From Chloroflexota bacterium (lineage in GTDB: Bacteria; Chloroflexota; Anaerolineae; JAAYEA01), in NCBI GenBank assembly GCA_019873665.1, contig JAIOAV010000020.1, forward strand, positions 1 to 55,024: DNA of 55,024 nt, read 5' to 3'. Below, piece by piece: positions 19,317 to 28,290 of the stretch (positions are counted from its first letter, which is position 1; each line of letters opens with the position of its first letter). Below the pieces are notes generated by a model. The model had not been told where the DNA came from. It did not search any database and saw nothing but the letters and a program-made list of their open reading frames with translations. The position numbers and the translations under genes were made by a program.

Positions 19317-19404
19317 TTGTGTGGCGCGTGACTCTCACCAATGATCTAGTTGCGGCACTCGCACCCCCACGTGAGCCGCAGCCCGGCTGTCGCAGGAGCG
19401 AAGG

Positions 19405-21534
19405 ATGAGAAGAGCAGTATCACTTCTCGCCCTCTGGGCAGGACCTCTCATGATTGCGGTGGTTTTCGTGTTGCGGCTGTCCCGCGCTGCGCCCGCCATC
19501 ACCGCGGTGCAAATCCCTCTCCAACTCGGCTGGAACTTGGTCTCGCTGCCGGTCGCACCGGAGAGCACGGCGATTGGCGATGTGCTGGCCCCCATTTCGG
19601 GCGCATACGACATCGCGTATGCCTACGATGCGGCGACACCCGATGACCCGTGGCGGCGCTACAACGTGGCGATGCCCGAGTTTCTCAACACGCTCACTGA
19701 CCTCACCGAGACGATAGGCTTCTGGCTGAACATCACCGACACGGCCACCCTGACCGTCTCTGGCACAGTGCCAGTCTCGAGCACGATCCCGCTCTACCCA
19801 GGCTGGAACCTCGTGGGCTACCCCAGCCTCACCACCCGCCCCCTAACCGAGGCGTTGGCATCGGTGATCGGGCAGGTTGATCTGGCATATGGTTATGATG
19901 CCGCCGACCCCGACACGCCCTGGGAGACCTACGATGTGGCCCGTCCGTCATTCCTCAATACGCTGACCGAGATGCGTCCGGGGCGGGGCTACTGGATTCG
20001 GGTTACAGAGGCGTGCGCGTGGGTGGTGGACGGCGCGACGCCAACGCCGACTGTCACGCCAACGGATATCCCATCTCCGACGGCTACCGATACGGCGACT
20101 GCGGCGGCTACCGCGACCGTTACGCCTCTTCCAACAGCTACGCCGACCGATACGCCGTCGCCGACCGCTACCGATACGGCGACCGCCACAGTTACGCCGA
20201 CGGATACGCCTTTCCCGACGGCTACCGCGACCGATACGCCGTCGCCGACAACGACGAACACGCCTATGCCGACAGCAACCACAACTCACACGCCAACACA
20301 GACGGCAACCCATACGATACCGCCATCACCCACAGTAACCGCCACGTCAACGTGGACACATACCGCGACACCGTCGCCAACTCGCACCCAGACGCCGACG
20401 GCGACGCGGACAGTAACCGGGACGCCGGGCGTGATTTCCTTTGTCAAGCACGTGCTCATCGCCTCCTGGGTCGGCGCCATAGATGTGCAGGGTGTGGACA
20501 TGGATCGTGACGGCGATCTGGATGTCGTGGCGTGCGCGTACCACCAGACGGACGCGATCAGGTGGTGGGAGAACAACGGGCAGGGAGGCTTTACAGCGCA
20601 CACCATCGCCAACATCCCGCAACACGGCGTGATTGATATCGTCTGCGTTGATCTGGACAAAGACGGCGACCTGGATGTGGTGGCGGCATCGGCATCGGGT
20701 TCGGCGCAGGGGTTGGATGCGGTGCTCTGGTACGAGAACAACGGCTCGCAATCCTTCACCGCGCACATGGTGGCCAACGCCGATTGCCCGATCTGGGTTG
20801 GCGTCGGCGACCTGAATGGGGATAGCGATCTAGACATCGTGGTGAGTGCCTTTGACGCGGACACCATCTACTGGTGCGAGAACGACGGGCAGCAGAACTG
20901 GACGCGCCGGGTGCTGGAGAGCGACTTTAGCCCGCAGTACGTTCAGGGCCCGCTGCATGGCGATATCGTGGACCTGGATCGCGATGGCGACCTGGACATC
21001 ATCGTGGCGGGACAAGGAAACGGGAACATCATGTGGTGGGAGAACAACGGCACTGCGGTCTTTACCAAACGTGCAATTCCCACCGGCTTTTCCAGCGGGT
21101 CATGGTCGGTGCGCGCCGCGGATCTGGATGGCGACGGCCACCTGGATCTGCTGGCGCACGGCGTCAATGGGCTGTTTTGGATGCAGAACAACGGCGCGCA
21201 GCAGTTCACCTCACGCGCGATTAGTGCAGCCTATCGAAGCTACTATGCCGCGCCGACCGATCCGGTGGATATGGATGGGGATGGTGACATTGACTTTGTG
21301 GCGGGCACGTTCGGCCCCTCTGGCCCGTGCTGTAGCAGCAGCGCCGAGGCGGTAACGTGGTGGGAGAACGACGGCGATGGTTCCTTCACCGGCTACCTCA
21401 TCGCGCGCCCATTCGATGGCCCCTGGAACGTGGATGGCGTTGACTTGGATCAGGATGGCGACGTAGATGTGCTGGCGGCGGGCGACTATTCCTACGAGAT
21501 CGCATGGTGGGAGAACACGTCCATCGGCCCGTAG
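19405..21534 (+). CDS. Secreted FG-GAP/VCBS beta-propeller protein with duplicated N-terminal domain
   Basis: Protein of 709 aa. The signal peptide is about 1-30. Two similar N-terminal modules follow, each starting G-W-N-L-V (S-L-P-V and G-Y-P-S) and containing A-Y/G-Y-D-A-A-x-P-D-x-P-W and F-L-N-T-L-T. A Thr/Pro linker of about 130 residues (20038-20430) leads to a C-terminal propeller of about seven FG-GAP repeats with D-x-D-x-D-G-D-L-D calcium motifs and W-W-E-N-N-G. It is extracellular, with no catalytic motif. A role in adhesion or binding of polymers is inferred from similar proteins. Confidence 0.85.
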   Translation: MRRAVSLLALWAGPLMIAVVFVLRLSRAAPAITAVQIPLQLGWNLVSLPVAPESTAIGDVLAPISGAYDIAYAYDAATPDDPWRRYNVAMPEFLNTLTDLTETIGFWLNITDTATLTVSGTVPVSSTIPLYPGWNLVGYPSLTTRPLTEALASVIGQVDLAYGYDAADPDTPWETYDVARPSFLNTLTEMRPGRGYWIRVTEACAWVVDGATPTPTVTPTDIPSPTATDTATAAATATVTPLPTATPTDTPSPTATDTATATVTPTDTPFPTATATDTPSPTTTNTPMPTATTTHTPTQTATHTIPPSPTVTATSTWTHTATPSPTRTQTPTATRTVTGTPGVISFVKHVLIASWVGAIDVQGVDMDRDGDLDVVACAYHQTDAIRWWENNGQGGFTAHTIANIPQHGVIDIVCVDLDKDGDLDVVAASASGSAQGLDAVLWYENNGSQSFTAHMVANADCPIWVGVGDLNGDSDLDIVVSAFDADTIYWCENDGQQNWTRRVLESDFSPQYVQGPLHGDIVDLDRDGDLDIIVAGQGNGNIMWWENNGTAVFTKRAIPTGFSSGSWSVRAADLDGDGHLDLLAHGVNGLFWMQNNGAQQFTSRAISAAYRSYYAAPTDPVDMDGDGDIDFVAGTFGPSGPCCSSSAEAVTWWENDGDGSFTGYLIARPFDGPWNVDGVDLDQDGDVDVLAAGDYSYEIAWWENTSIGP
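20038..20430 (+). repeat. Degenerate Thr/Pro codon repeat
   Basis: A low-complexity tract with units such as ACGCCGACGGATACGCC repeats imperfectly and encodes the linker of the FG-GAP protein. Similar tracts lie at 1-230, 500-680, 10380-10500 and 37540-39240, all inside secreted-protein genes. Confidence 0.8.
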
Positions 21535-21573
21535 GGGGCACATCCCGCTGACGGCTGTGGCAAGAGGTAACAC

Positions 21574-22662
21574 ATGAGCGCGACCTTCCCGTTTGGCAAC
21601 GATCCAGCCAAGATAGAGGGGTACCGACGGTTCTGGCAGCGGGCGCCGGTGGCGCGGCCGCTGGTGGGCTTTTCCGTCAAGAGCTGGTTTCCGTTGCAGG
21701 AGTTCGCCGCCAGCGCGGCATGGCAGACGGCAGACGAGCTGACGCCGGACATGGTGGACCCAGAGGCGTTTCTGGACGATCAGGAACGGCTGCTGCGGGA
21801 GGGGGAGACCATGAGCGACGACATCCTGCGCGGTGCGTCGCCGTCGCAGGCGGTGCCGTGGCTGATGGGGATGGTGGGCGCGCGGCTGCGCATCTTGCCG
21901 GGGAGCATCCTGGGCGAATCGCGCCGACTGCCGCGGGCGGCTGTGGAGCAGGTGACGCTGGAACGGGACAACCCCTGGTTCCGCAAGTACATGGCGTTCA
22001 TTGATGCCCTGGTGCGCCGCGCAGAGGGGCGGTTTCCCGTCAGCCACGGCACGCTCGTCGGCCCATCCGATCTGTTTGCCGGGCTGCGCGGCGCCAGCCA
22101 GAGCATTCTCGACCTGGTGGAGGAGCCGGAGCGCACGGCGCGCGCGCTGCACCGTATGGCGGACATCTTTCGCGAGATCACAGTCGCCGCCTGGGAGCGC
22201 ATCCCACTCTATCACGGCGGCTACTATGATGCCCAGTATCAGCTCTGGGCGCCCGGTCCCATTGCCCGGCTACAGGAGGACGCTTCGGGGCTTTATTCGC
22301 CCTCCCTTTATCGCCGCTTTCTCCAGCCGGTGGACCGCGCGCTCGCGGCGCATTTCCCCTGCGCGTTCATTCACCTGCACTCGACCTCCATGTTTCTGCT
22401 CGATGCTTTTCTGGAGATCGAGGAGATTCGCTGTTTCCAGGTTAACTATGAGGTGCGCTCCGGCGGCCCACCGGTGGCTGGCATGATTCCATACTGGTGC
22501 AAGATCCAGGCAGCGGATCGGCCGCTGCTGCTGCGCGGCTCATTCACGCCGGACGAAATGCGCCTGCTCGTGGACGCACTGGACCCGCGTGGGCTCTATC
22601 TCTACGTCATGGTTGAGGATATGGCCGAGGTGGAGGCACTCAGGCCGCTGGTGGGGATGTGA
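21574..22662 (+). CDS. Divergent uroporphyrinogen decarboxylase-family protein
   Basis: Protein of 362 aa. The ATG follows AAGAGG. The opening (R-Y-R-R-F-W, then P-L-V-G-F-S) and the C-terminal elements (H-L-H-S-T-S-M-F, D-P-R-G-L-Y-L-Y-V) match the methyltransferase-type UroD branch found in Chloroflexota and other anaerobes. The H-x-C zinc ligands are not visible (H-L-H-S at the equivalent site). It may act on a methylated compound or simply bind one. It is 4 kb from the corrinoid operon and on the other strand, so any functional link is a guess. Confidence 0.7.
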   Translation: MSATFPFGNDPAKIEGYRRFWQRAPVARPLVGFSVKSWFPLQEFAASAAWQTADELTPDMVDPEAFLDDQERLLREGETMSDDILRGASPSQAVPWLMGMVGARLRILPGSILGESRRLPRAAVEQVTLERDNPWFRKYMAFIDALVRRAEGRFPVSHGTLVGPSDLFAGLRGASQSILDLVEEPERTARALHRMADIFREITVAAWERIPLYHGGYYDAQYQLWAPGPIARLQEDASGLYSPSLYRRFLQPVDRALAAHFPCAFIHLHSTSMFLLDAFLEIEEIRCFQVNYEVRSGGPPVAGMIPYWCKIQAADRPLLLRGSFTPDEMRLLVDALDPRGLYLYVMVEDMAEVEALRPLVGM

Positions 22663-22675
22663 TTTCCGCCAGCGA

Positions 22676-23833
22676 CTAGATCATGTTCAGGTGCACCCAC
22701 GGCAGGGGCAGCGGCAGGCATCGCTCCACCAGTGCCCACATCGCGCCATGCGCGACGACGGTGCTTTGGGGTGCGTCGGCAGGCCGGCCGAGAAGCAGCC
22801 AGAGTAGCTGGCTCTCTCCCTCCACTTGGAGCCAGCCGTCCGCAGTCCACGCGACATAACGTTCCTTGCCTGCCGCGACATGTAACTCGCGCCGGTCCCA
22901 GCCGCGAAGGCGCTCCCGGAAATAGGGGAAGAGCTTGCCCATTGTTCGGGTCGGGTCGAGCAGCTTGATGGTGCCGCTGCTGCGCGTCGGGATGGGCGCT
23001 ATCCCCTGCGCTGCCAACATGAGCGCCAGGATGTCGCCGTGCGGCACATTGATCTCGATGGTCTCCTCTGGTGGGGATTCCCGGCGCACGCGGGCCAGTG
23101 CAGCAAGGAGTGAGGCACGGTCACCTGCCAGCTCGATCAGTCGTGTTGCGTGGCGCGCGCGCTCGTATTGCCAGAGCAGGTATGCAACGGGCACGCTGCC
23201 GCACTCCACCAGATAGAAGGCGCACGGTCGGCCCCGGCAGTGTCCCTCTTGTATGACGAATTCCCAGTCAGCACGCGGGCGGATGATGCGCACCCCTTCG
23301 CCTTGCGCCAGCATCACCAGCGCGTCAATGTCCTCTTCACCAGCGAGGCGCACCGTAACATCATCGCCTGCATTGTCGAGCGATCCCGGCTCCAGGATGA
23401 AGCGCTCCTCGATGGCGGCGTGGTTCGCCCCCGCGCCATAGTACAACCCGCGCGTGCCGCTGATATACACCAGGTCCACATCTTCCGCATGAAGCTGTCG
23501 TAGCGTCGCATCCAGCAGCGTGCTGGCCAGGCCCTGGCCGCGATAGGCGGGATCGGTGCATACCGCGCCGATGTAGCCCAGGCGAAGGCGATGGCCATGC
23601 ACGAGCATGTCGCGCACTAGCCGGTTCATGCTGGACACAGGGTGCCCGTCGTGAAAGAGGGTCAATGCCTGCTGGCGCGCGTCCGGGTGCAGCGACATCG
23701 GCCAACGGCGCATCCAGGTCCAGTAGGTGGGCGCGTCCGGGAAAAAGACGGCGCGCTCCAACTCGCACACCGCATCCCACTCGTTGGGGTGCGGCATGCG
23801 CGGTCCCTCGTACATTACTTGCTTTTGACTCAT
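22676..23833 (-). CDS. GNAT-family N-acetyltransferase with extended C-terminal domain
   Basis: Protein of 385 aa. The ATG at 23833, after GAGG, is preferred to a GTG two codons upstream. The acetyl-CoA site is Y-R-G-Q-G-L-A-S near 100-107, after G-Y-I-G-A-V-C-T-D-P. A second, degenerate GNAT-like half and an SCP2-like C-terminal part follow, a layout seen in Eis-type acetyltransferases. It would acetylate an amine of unknown identity. It converges with the UroD-type gene with 13 bases between stops. Confidence 0.78.
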   Translation of the reverse strand: MSQKQVMYEGPRMPHPNEWDAVCELERAVFFPDAPTYWTWMRRWPMSLHPDARQQALTLFHDGHPVSSMNRLVRDMLVHGHRLRLGYIGAVCTDPAYRGQGLASTLLDATLRQLHAEDVDLVYISGTRGLYYGAGANHAAIEERFILEPGSLDNAGDDVTVRLAGEEDIDALVMLAQGEGVRIIRPRADWEFVIQEGHCRGRPCAFYLVECGSVPVAYLLWQYERARHATRLIELAGDRASLLAALARVRRESPPEETIEINVPHGDILALMLAAQGIAPIPTRSSGTIKLLDPTRTMGKLFPYFRERLRGWDRRELHVAAGKERYVAWTADGWLQVEGESQLLWLLLGRPADAPQSTVVAHGAMWALVERCLPLPLPWVHLNMI

Positions 23834-23889
23834 GCTCACCTCATCCGCTCAGGGGATCGCCCGCCACGGCGCGGCCGGGCTGACGTGAC

Positions 23890-23918
23890 AGGATACGGCA
23901 GAGTGGCTGGAGTGTCAA
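23890..23918 (-). promoter_or_regulatory. Promoter of the GNAT gene
   Basis: Minus strand TTGACA (23918-23913), 17 bp, TATCCT (23895-23890), about 50 bases before the ATG at 23833. Confidence 0.55.
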
Positions 23919-24000
23919 ATGCGCGCCGCAACTGGCGGGAGACCGTCCCCATGTGGCTGAAGCTGGCCCCGGTCATAGCGCGCTTTCGTCCACTCCGTCT

Positions 24001-24112
24001 GCACTAAGCCTAATACCTTAAGGATTGACGCATATTGAAACGACATAAACAAAATATTTAATTAATATATATTACATAATGATAACACTAGCAACATAAT
24101 CTGGTGCCTAAC
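24001..24112. other. AT-rich island in the 23834-24278 intergenic region
   Basis: About 110 bases are dominated by A and T (for example AAAATATTTAATTAATATAT near 24051), in sharp contrast with the GC-rich surroundings. No reading frame, tRNA or clear inverted repeat is present. It could be a regulatory bend or UP-like region for the heliorhodopsin gene group, a protein-binding site, or the scar of an insertion. The rest of the 445-base gap holds the two promoters listed and nothing else recognisable. Confidence 0.6.
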
Positions 24113-24203
24113 GCGCCTGCGGGTGCAACAGTAGCCCGCAACGGCCTGGGCCTGTCGCTATGCAGGGCGCTCACCCCTCGGCATCGTGCCTCCGCAGAGC
24201 CAT

Positions 24204-24232
24204 TTGACACGCTCGATCTTTTGCGCTATCAT
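24204..24232 (+). promoter_or_regulatory. Strong promoter upstream of the methyltransferase-heliorhodopsin group
   Basis: TTGACA (24204-24209, full consensus), 17 bp, TATCAT (24227-24232). The start of transcription would be near 24239, about 40 bases before the GTG at 24279. No other promoter was seen before the heliorhodopsin gene. Confidence 0.65.
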
Positions 24233-24278
24233 GCGTCACAGCCTGCTGTGGCGATCACGGTAGCAGAAGAGTGGAGAA

Positions 24279-25340
24279 GTGCTTGAGGCCGAGTTCTCTG
24301 AAGCCGAGATGCAGTTACTGATCGCGCTGATCGAGCTGGCACAGCCGATCGAGACGCCGAACAATAACTCTTACCGCTTCTACCCCAAGACGCTTGCTGA
24401 GGCGGCTACCTACTTTCGTTGCCACTTGGAACCGTGGGACGACGCCTGCCGCAGCCTCACCGCGCGTGGCCTGGTTCGCGCCGACGGCATGGCGCATGTG
24501 CTGACCGACGTGGGGATCGCAGCCGCGCATCGTGTTCGCGCCGCGCGCCCGCCCATCTACTACTGGTATCGCGAGTTCTACGTCGAGGCCACGGCTAGCC
24601 CTGCCTACGGGCGCTTTTGCATGCGGCTCTATGGCAGCGACCTCTGCCAAGCTGGATTTACCGACGTGGCGCAGCTCCAGCTTCTGCTAGATGCAACACG
24701 ACTGGGGCCGACCAGCCGCGTTCTGGACCTTGGCTGCGGTACCGGCGTTGTCGCTGAGCATATCTCGGACGCGACGGGCGCATTCGTCTGCGGTCTAGAC
24801 TATGTACCGGAGGCGATCGCCCTGGCGCAGACGCGCACCCGCGCCAAAGGGGAGTGCCTCACGTTTCGCTTGGGCGATCTGAACGCGCTGGATGAACCAC
24901 CGGGGTCTTTCGACACTATCATCGCCATTGACTCACTTTATATGGCGCATGATCTGGCGGCGACGGTGCAGCGCATGGGCGAGATCGTCGGGCCTACGGG
25001 CCAGATGGCGCTCCTCTACTCGTACCTGGCGTGGGACGCGCCCTCCCGCACGGATCTGCAGGCAGAACGCACGCCGCTAGCCGTGGCGTTACGCGCGAAT
25101 CACCTGCCGTTTCGCGCGTACGATCTCTCAGCCGACATGCACGATCTCATGCAGCGCAAGTATCGCCTCGGCCAGGAGATGCGGGACGAGTTCGTTGCCG
25201 AGGGGCGCGCGATGCTCTATGAGCACATCATCGCCGAGTCGGACCGGGGCACAGCCCCGTTCGACCCCGCTACGTCGCCCTACACGCGCTATCTGTATCA
25301 CGTGTGTCGCCCGTTGGGGGCGTGTTCTGTATCTGCCTGA
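24279..25340 (+). CDS. SAM-dependent methyltransferase with N-terminal winged-helix-like domain
   Basis: Protein of 353 aa from a GTG. GGAG lies only two bases before it, so an in-frame ATG at 24309 remains possible. Residues about 10-85 look like a winged helix (L-I-A-L-I-E-L-A, then L-T-A-R-G-L-V-R-A-D-G). Residues about 145-250 are a class I methyltransferase: V-L-D-L-G-C-G-T-G at 148-156, then G-L-D at motif II. It methylates a small molecule or macromolecule not identifiable here. It lies 83 bases upstream of the heliorhodopsin gene on the same strand and probably shares its transcript, an association worth testing. Confidence 0.82.
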   Translation: MLEAEFSEAEMQLLIALIELAQPIETPNNNSYRFYPKTLAEAATYFRCHLEPWDDACRSLTARGLVRADGMAHVLTDVGIAAAHRVRAARPPIYYWYREFYVEATASPAYGRFCMRLYGSDLCQAGFTDVAQLQLLLDATRLGPTSRVLDLGCGTGVVAEHISDATGAFVCGLDYVPEAIALAQTRTRAKGECLTFRLGDLNALDEPPGSFDTIIAIDSLYMAHDLAATVQRMGEIVGPTGQMALLYSYLAWDAPSRTDLQAERTPLAVALRANHLPFRAYDLSADMHDLMQRKYRLGQEMRDEFVAEGRAMLYEHIIAESDRGTAPFDPATSPYTRYLYHVCRPLGACSVSA

Positions 25341-25423
25341 CGGATTCCTGCTATACCCGGTCGCCCGGGGACACGATCGGCGCATCATTACTGGTGGGGG
25401 ATTGCCAACAGAGGAGGAGCAAG

Positions 25424-26245
25424 ATGGCCAAGAACAAGTCGCGAGTGGTCAATGTTCCTGCACGCACGCTGGACGAGGTGCCAGAAAAGGTGTACACCAG
25501 CCTACGTCGCTTTAATGCGATCATGGGCGTGCTGCACCTGCTGCAGGGCATCCTCATGATTGTGCTTAGCAACGATACTACCTATCCGATCTACACTAAT
25601 TACCTGCGGTTCGACCTCGCCGCGCGCTCGCTGGTGCCAGACCCCAAGCTGGCATACGAGCTGCGCTTTGGCCCGGCGGTGGCCGCGTTCCTGCTGATCT
25701 CGGCGGTGGCACACCTTTCACTGGCCACTTTTGGCTATGGCTGGTATGTGCGCCATCTGAAGCGCCATATGAACCCGGCCCGCTTCTACGAGTACGCTTT
25801 CAGCTCGTCCCTGATGATCGTTCTGATCGGCATGCTGGTCGGCATCTGGGATCTGGGCAGCATGATCCTGATGTTCGGCCTCAACGCCATGATGAACCTC
25901 TTTGGCCTGCTGATGGAGTTGCAAAACCAGACGACGGAGCGCACCGACTGGACCTCCTTCATCTATGGCTGTATCGCGGGGATCATCCCGTGGATCGTGA
26001 TCGTGATGTACCTGGTTGGCGCGGCATCGTCAGCAGGTGCGACTCCGCCCGCCTTTGTGTACGCGATCATCGTCTCGATCTTTGTGTTCTTTAACATCTT
26101 TGCCGTGAACATGTTCCTCCAGTACAAGAAGATCGGCCCCTGGAAGGACTATCTGTTTGGGGAGCGCATGTTCATCGTGCTCAGCCTCGTTGCCAAGACG
26201 CTGCTTGCCTGGCAGATCTTTGCCGGGACGCTGGCGCCCGTCTAG
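25424..26245 (+). CDS. Heliorhodopsin
   Basis: Protein of 273 aa with GAGGAGGAG before the ATG at 25424. Seven hydrophobic helices are visible. By recalled alignment with heliorhodopsin 48C12 the key residues are kept: retinal Schiff-base lysine K258 in S-L-V-A-K-T; counterion E123 in Y-E-Y-A-F-S-S-S (E107 in 48C12); H37 in G-V-L-H-L-L-Q and H97 in A-H-L-S (H23 and H80); and S254 four residues before the lysine. The C-terminus L-A-W-Q-I-F-A-G-T-L matches the family closely. Heliorhodopsins sit with the N-terminus inside the cell, show slow photocycles and are thought to be light sensors or regulators rather than strong pumps. No retinal or carotenoid genes are in the window. Confidence 0.96.
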   Translation: MAKNKSRVVNVPARTLDEVPEKVYTSLRRFNAIMGVLHLLQGILMIVLSNDTTYPIYTNYLRFDLAARSLVPDPKLAYELRFGPAVAAFLLISAVAHLSLATFGYGWYVRHLKRHMNPARFYEYAFSSSLMIVLIGMLVGIWDLGSMILMFGLNAMMNLFGLLMELQNQTTERTDWTSFIYGCIAGIIPWIVIVMYLVGAASSAGATPPAFVYAIIVSIFVFFNIFAVNMFLQYKKIGPWKDYLFGERMFIVLSLVAKTLLAWQIFAGTLAPV

Positions 26246-26268
26246 GCGCGCAGCACTGGAGGAAGACC

Positions 26269-26421
26269 GTGCGACTACGACCATCGCCGCGGGCGTTTCT
26301 GACGAACTTGGATCAACCAATGCCGCTGGGGGTCAAGCTGCGCAAGCTGGCGCGCAACCTCTGGCGGCGCGTGATCCTGTTGCAACCTTGCTGCGGGCAT
26401 CCCGGCGAGCCGGGGTGCTGA
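26269..26421 (+). CDS. Small Cys-tailed protein encoded after heliorhodopsin
   Basis: An ORF of 50 codons starts at GTG 26269, with GGAGGAAG three bases upstream, only 23 bases after the heliorhodopsin stop. It encodes an N-terminal stretch R-A-F-L-T-N-L-D-Q-P-M, a basic amphipathic middle (V-K-L-R-K-L-A-R-N-L-W-R-R-V) and a tail C-C-G-H-P-G-E-P-G-C. I recall small bacterial proteins with a similar C-C-G-x-x-G-x-P-G-C ending but know of no function. The Cys/His group could bind a metal or take part in thiol chemistry; the helix could bind membrane or nucleic acid. The clear ribosome site, spacing and conserved-looking tail favour a real gene. Confidence 0.7.
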   Translation: MRLRPSPRAFLTNLDQPMPLGVKLRKLARNLWRRVILLQPCCGHPGEPGC

Positions 26422-26432
26422 GTGGATGCCGC

Positions 26433-26451
26433 GCCGTCCGGTGCGGACGGC
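26433..26451 (+). terminator. GC hairpin after the small ORF
   Basis: GCCGTCCG (26433-26440), loop GTG, CGGACGGC (26444-26451): a perfect 8-bp stem 11 bases after the small ORF stop. No T-run follows. It probably ends, or protects the 3' end of, the heliorhodopsin transcript. Confidence 0.45.
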
Positions 26452-26521
26452 CGCGCGCATTCACACCAACACGGGTAAGCAACGCAACGATGCGGGGAGG
26501 GGCGCTGGAAACGGAGGGATG

Positions 26522-27460
26522 ATGTTTGCGGAGATCGTAACTGCCTTGTCGCGGTATTCGGTCGTGCTCGAGCCGGATGAGAACCGACCCGAATGGTGGG
26601 CGGGCGCCCCATCGGTGGCGCTGGCGAAGGATGGCACCTTCTACATGGCGTGTCGCATGCGTGAGGGGCTATCGCCCCGCGGGCGACGCGGTTATGAGAT
26701 CCGCATCCTGCGCAGCGACGACGGGGTCAATTTCGAGCCGATTCATCGCCTCCGCCGTGAGGACGCTGGCGTCCCCGGATTTGAGCGCCCTGCGCTGGTG
26801 CGTGATCCCGCGTCGGGCAAGTTTCGCCTCTATGGCTGCGCCGGGCTGGAGCGTGGCTGGGTCATCCTGAAGTTCGACGATGTGGACGACCCGGCGCATT
26901 TCGACCCGACGTCAGCGCGGGTCGTGCTGCAGGCGGACTATGTGGACGACGGCTTTGCGCATGTGACCGGTTACAAAGACCCTTTTGTGCTCTGGCGCCG
27001 GGGCCGTTGGCACATGTTCGTCATCGGCACGGACCGCGTGGAGCGCATCCATCACTTTTCCAGCAGCGACGGCGTGAGCTGGGTGCCCACCGGCCGTTTT
27101 CCTGCTATGGAGAACACCGGCTGGCATAGTTTCTACACGCGTCCGGCGTGCGTGCTGCCGCTGACGCTGGGTTATCTGTTCGTCTACGAAGGCTCGCACA
27201 TCCGCTGGCGTGACCCAGTGTACAACATCGCCACAGGCCTGGCCTATTCGCCCGATCTGGACACGGTGATTGACCTGACGCCCGACGAACCACTGCTCAG
27301 GAGCACCACGCCGGGCGACTATGTCACGTGGCGCTACTCGCACTGGATGGTCGTCTGCGACAAGCTGTATGTCTACTTTGAGGCGGCGCGTCCCAACAAC
27401 ACGAATGAGATCCGCGTGGGGGTGTTGGAGATGCCGCTGCCGGACTGCCCCGGCACGTAG
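26522..27460 (+). CDS. Five-bladed propeller glycosidase-like protein (GH43/GH130 fold)
   Basis: Protein of 312 aa; the second of two tandem ATGs (26522) has the better spacing from GGAGG. No signal peptide is present, so it is cytoplasmic. Propeller-style repeats are visible: D-G-T-F-Y-M-A-C-R, R-S-D-D-G-V-N-F-E-P-I, Y-K-D-P-F-V-L-W, and F-S-S-S-D-G-V-S-W. The invariant acids of GH43/GH32 or the phosphorylase acids of GH130 cannot be assigned with confidence (D in Y-K-D-P-F is a candidate). It probably acts on or binds an oligosaccharide. A hairpin separates it from the heliorhodopsin genes. Confidence 0.7.
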   Translation: MFAEIVTALSRYSVVLEPDENRPEWWAGAPSVALAKDGTFYMACRMREGLSPRGRRGYEIRILRSDDGVNFEPIHRLRREDAGVPGFERPALVRDPASGKFRLYGCAGLERGWVILKFDDVDDPAHFDPTSARVVLQADYVDDGFAHVTGYKDPFVLWRRGRWHMFVIGTDRVERIHHFSSSDGVSWVPTGRFPAMENTGWHSFYTRPACVLPLTLGYLFVYEGSHIRWRDPVYNIATGLAYSPDLDTVIDLTPDEPLLRSTTPGDYVTWRYSHWMVVCDKLYVYFEAARPNNTNEIRVGVLEMPLPDCPGT

Positions 27461-27490
27461 CGGGCGGGGTGCAAAGGCGGCAGTCTCGAG

Positions 27491-27518
27491 TTGCTAGAAA
27501 GGCATGGCCGGATATAAT
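27491..27518 (+). promoter_or_regulatory. Promoter of rubrerythrin
   Basis: TTGCTA (27491-27496), 16 bp, TATAAT (27513-27518). A second TATAAT at 27525-27530 gives a possible tandem -10 element 12 bases further on. Confidence 0.5.
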
Positions 27519-27578
27519 ACGGCCTATAATGGGGACAGATCAGGGAAACGGCTCCTGTAGAAAGGGAGGAAATGATCA

Positions 27579-28154
27579 ATGGCAAGCATCAAGGGAACGC
27601 AGACGGAGAAGAACTTGTTGGCCGCGTTTGCGGGTGAATCGCAGGCACGTAACCGCTACACCTATTTCGCGTCGGTAGCCAAGAAGGAAGGATATGAGCA
27701 GATCGCGGCCATCTTTACCGACACGGCGGACAACGAGAAGGAGCATGCCAAGCTCTTCTTCCAGTTGCTGGAAGGCGGCGAGGCCATCATCACGGCGGGC
27801 TATCCGGCGGGTGTGATCGGCGACACCGCCGCGAACCTGAAGGCAGCAGCGGATGGCGAACGTTACGAGTGGACGACGCTCTACAAGGATTTCGCGCAGA
27901 CCGCGCAGGACGAGGGCTTTCCGCAGATCGCCGCCCAGTTCAAAGAGATCGCTGAAGTTGAGGAGGGCCACGAGGAGCGCTATCGCAAGCTCCTGGAGAA
28001 CGTGCTGAGCGGCAATGTGTTCAAGCGCGATGTGCCGGTCAAGTGGCGCTGCCGCAACTGTGGCTATATCCACGAAGGCAAGTCGGCACCCAAGTCGTGC
28101 CCGGCGTGCCGTCACCCGCAGGCTTACTTTGAGCTCAAGGCCGAGAACTACTAG
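27579..28154 (+). CDS. Rubrerythrin
   Basis: Protein of 191 aa, the usual length, with AAAGGGAGGA before the ATG. Residues 1-145 are a four-helix bundle with the diiron ligands: E20 in [10 protein letters not shown]-x-x-H near 53-56, E-x-x-x-E near 125-129 and E-E-G-H near 128-132. Residues about 153-185 are the rubredoxin-like zinc/iron finger with C-R-N-C-G-Y and C-P-A-C. It reduces hydrogen peroxide in the cytoplasm of anaerobes and microaerophiles, with electrons from rubredoxin or NADH oxidoreductases. It is monocistronic, with its own promoter and terminator. Confidence 0.96.
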   Translation: MASIKGTQTEKNLLAAFAGESQARNRYTYFASVAKKEGYEQIAAIFTDTADNEKEHAKLFFQLLEGGEAIITAGYPAGVIGDTAANLKAAADGERYEWTTLYKDFAQTAQDEGFPQIAAQFKEIAEVEEGHEERYRKLLENVLSGNVFKRDVPVKWRCRNCGYIHEGKSAPKSCPACRHPQAYFELKAENY

Positions 28155-28213
28155 GCAGTTGTGTGGATCGGTGCCATGCGGGAAGGGCATTCCCGGGTTG
28201 AGGAGGCTGCCCA

Positions 28214-28244
28214 CAGAGCCGGGCCATCAGGTTGCCTGGCTCTG
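28214..28244 (+). terminator. Rubrerythrin terminator
   Basis: CAGAGCC...GGCTCTG: a stem of about 10 bp with one mismatch (28214-28224 with 28234-28244), followed by CTCTTTG. It fits an intrinsic terminator 60 bases after the stop codon. Confidence 0.65.
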
Positions 28245-28290
28245 CTCTTTGTCGGGGTGCAACGCGGGGCGCACCAGAAAAAATCGCATA

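Noticed and set aside
24101..24150. Integron-like attC site (GCCTAACGC near 24107)
   Set aside because: There is no matching inverse core site, and no integrase or cassette structure nearby.
25605..25620. tRNA T-loop-like GGTTCGACC
   Set aside because: It lies in the heliorhodopsin coding sequence, with no acceptor or anticodon stem around it.
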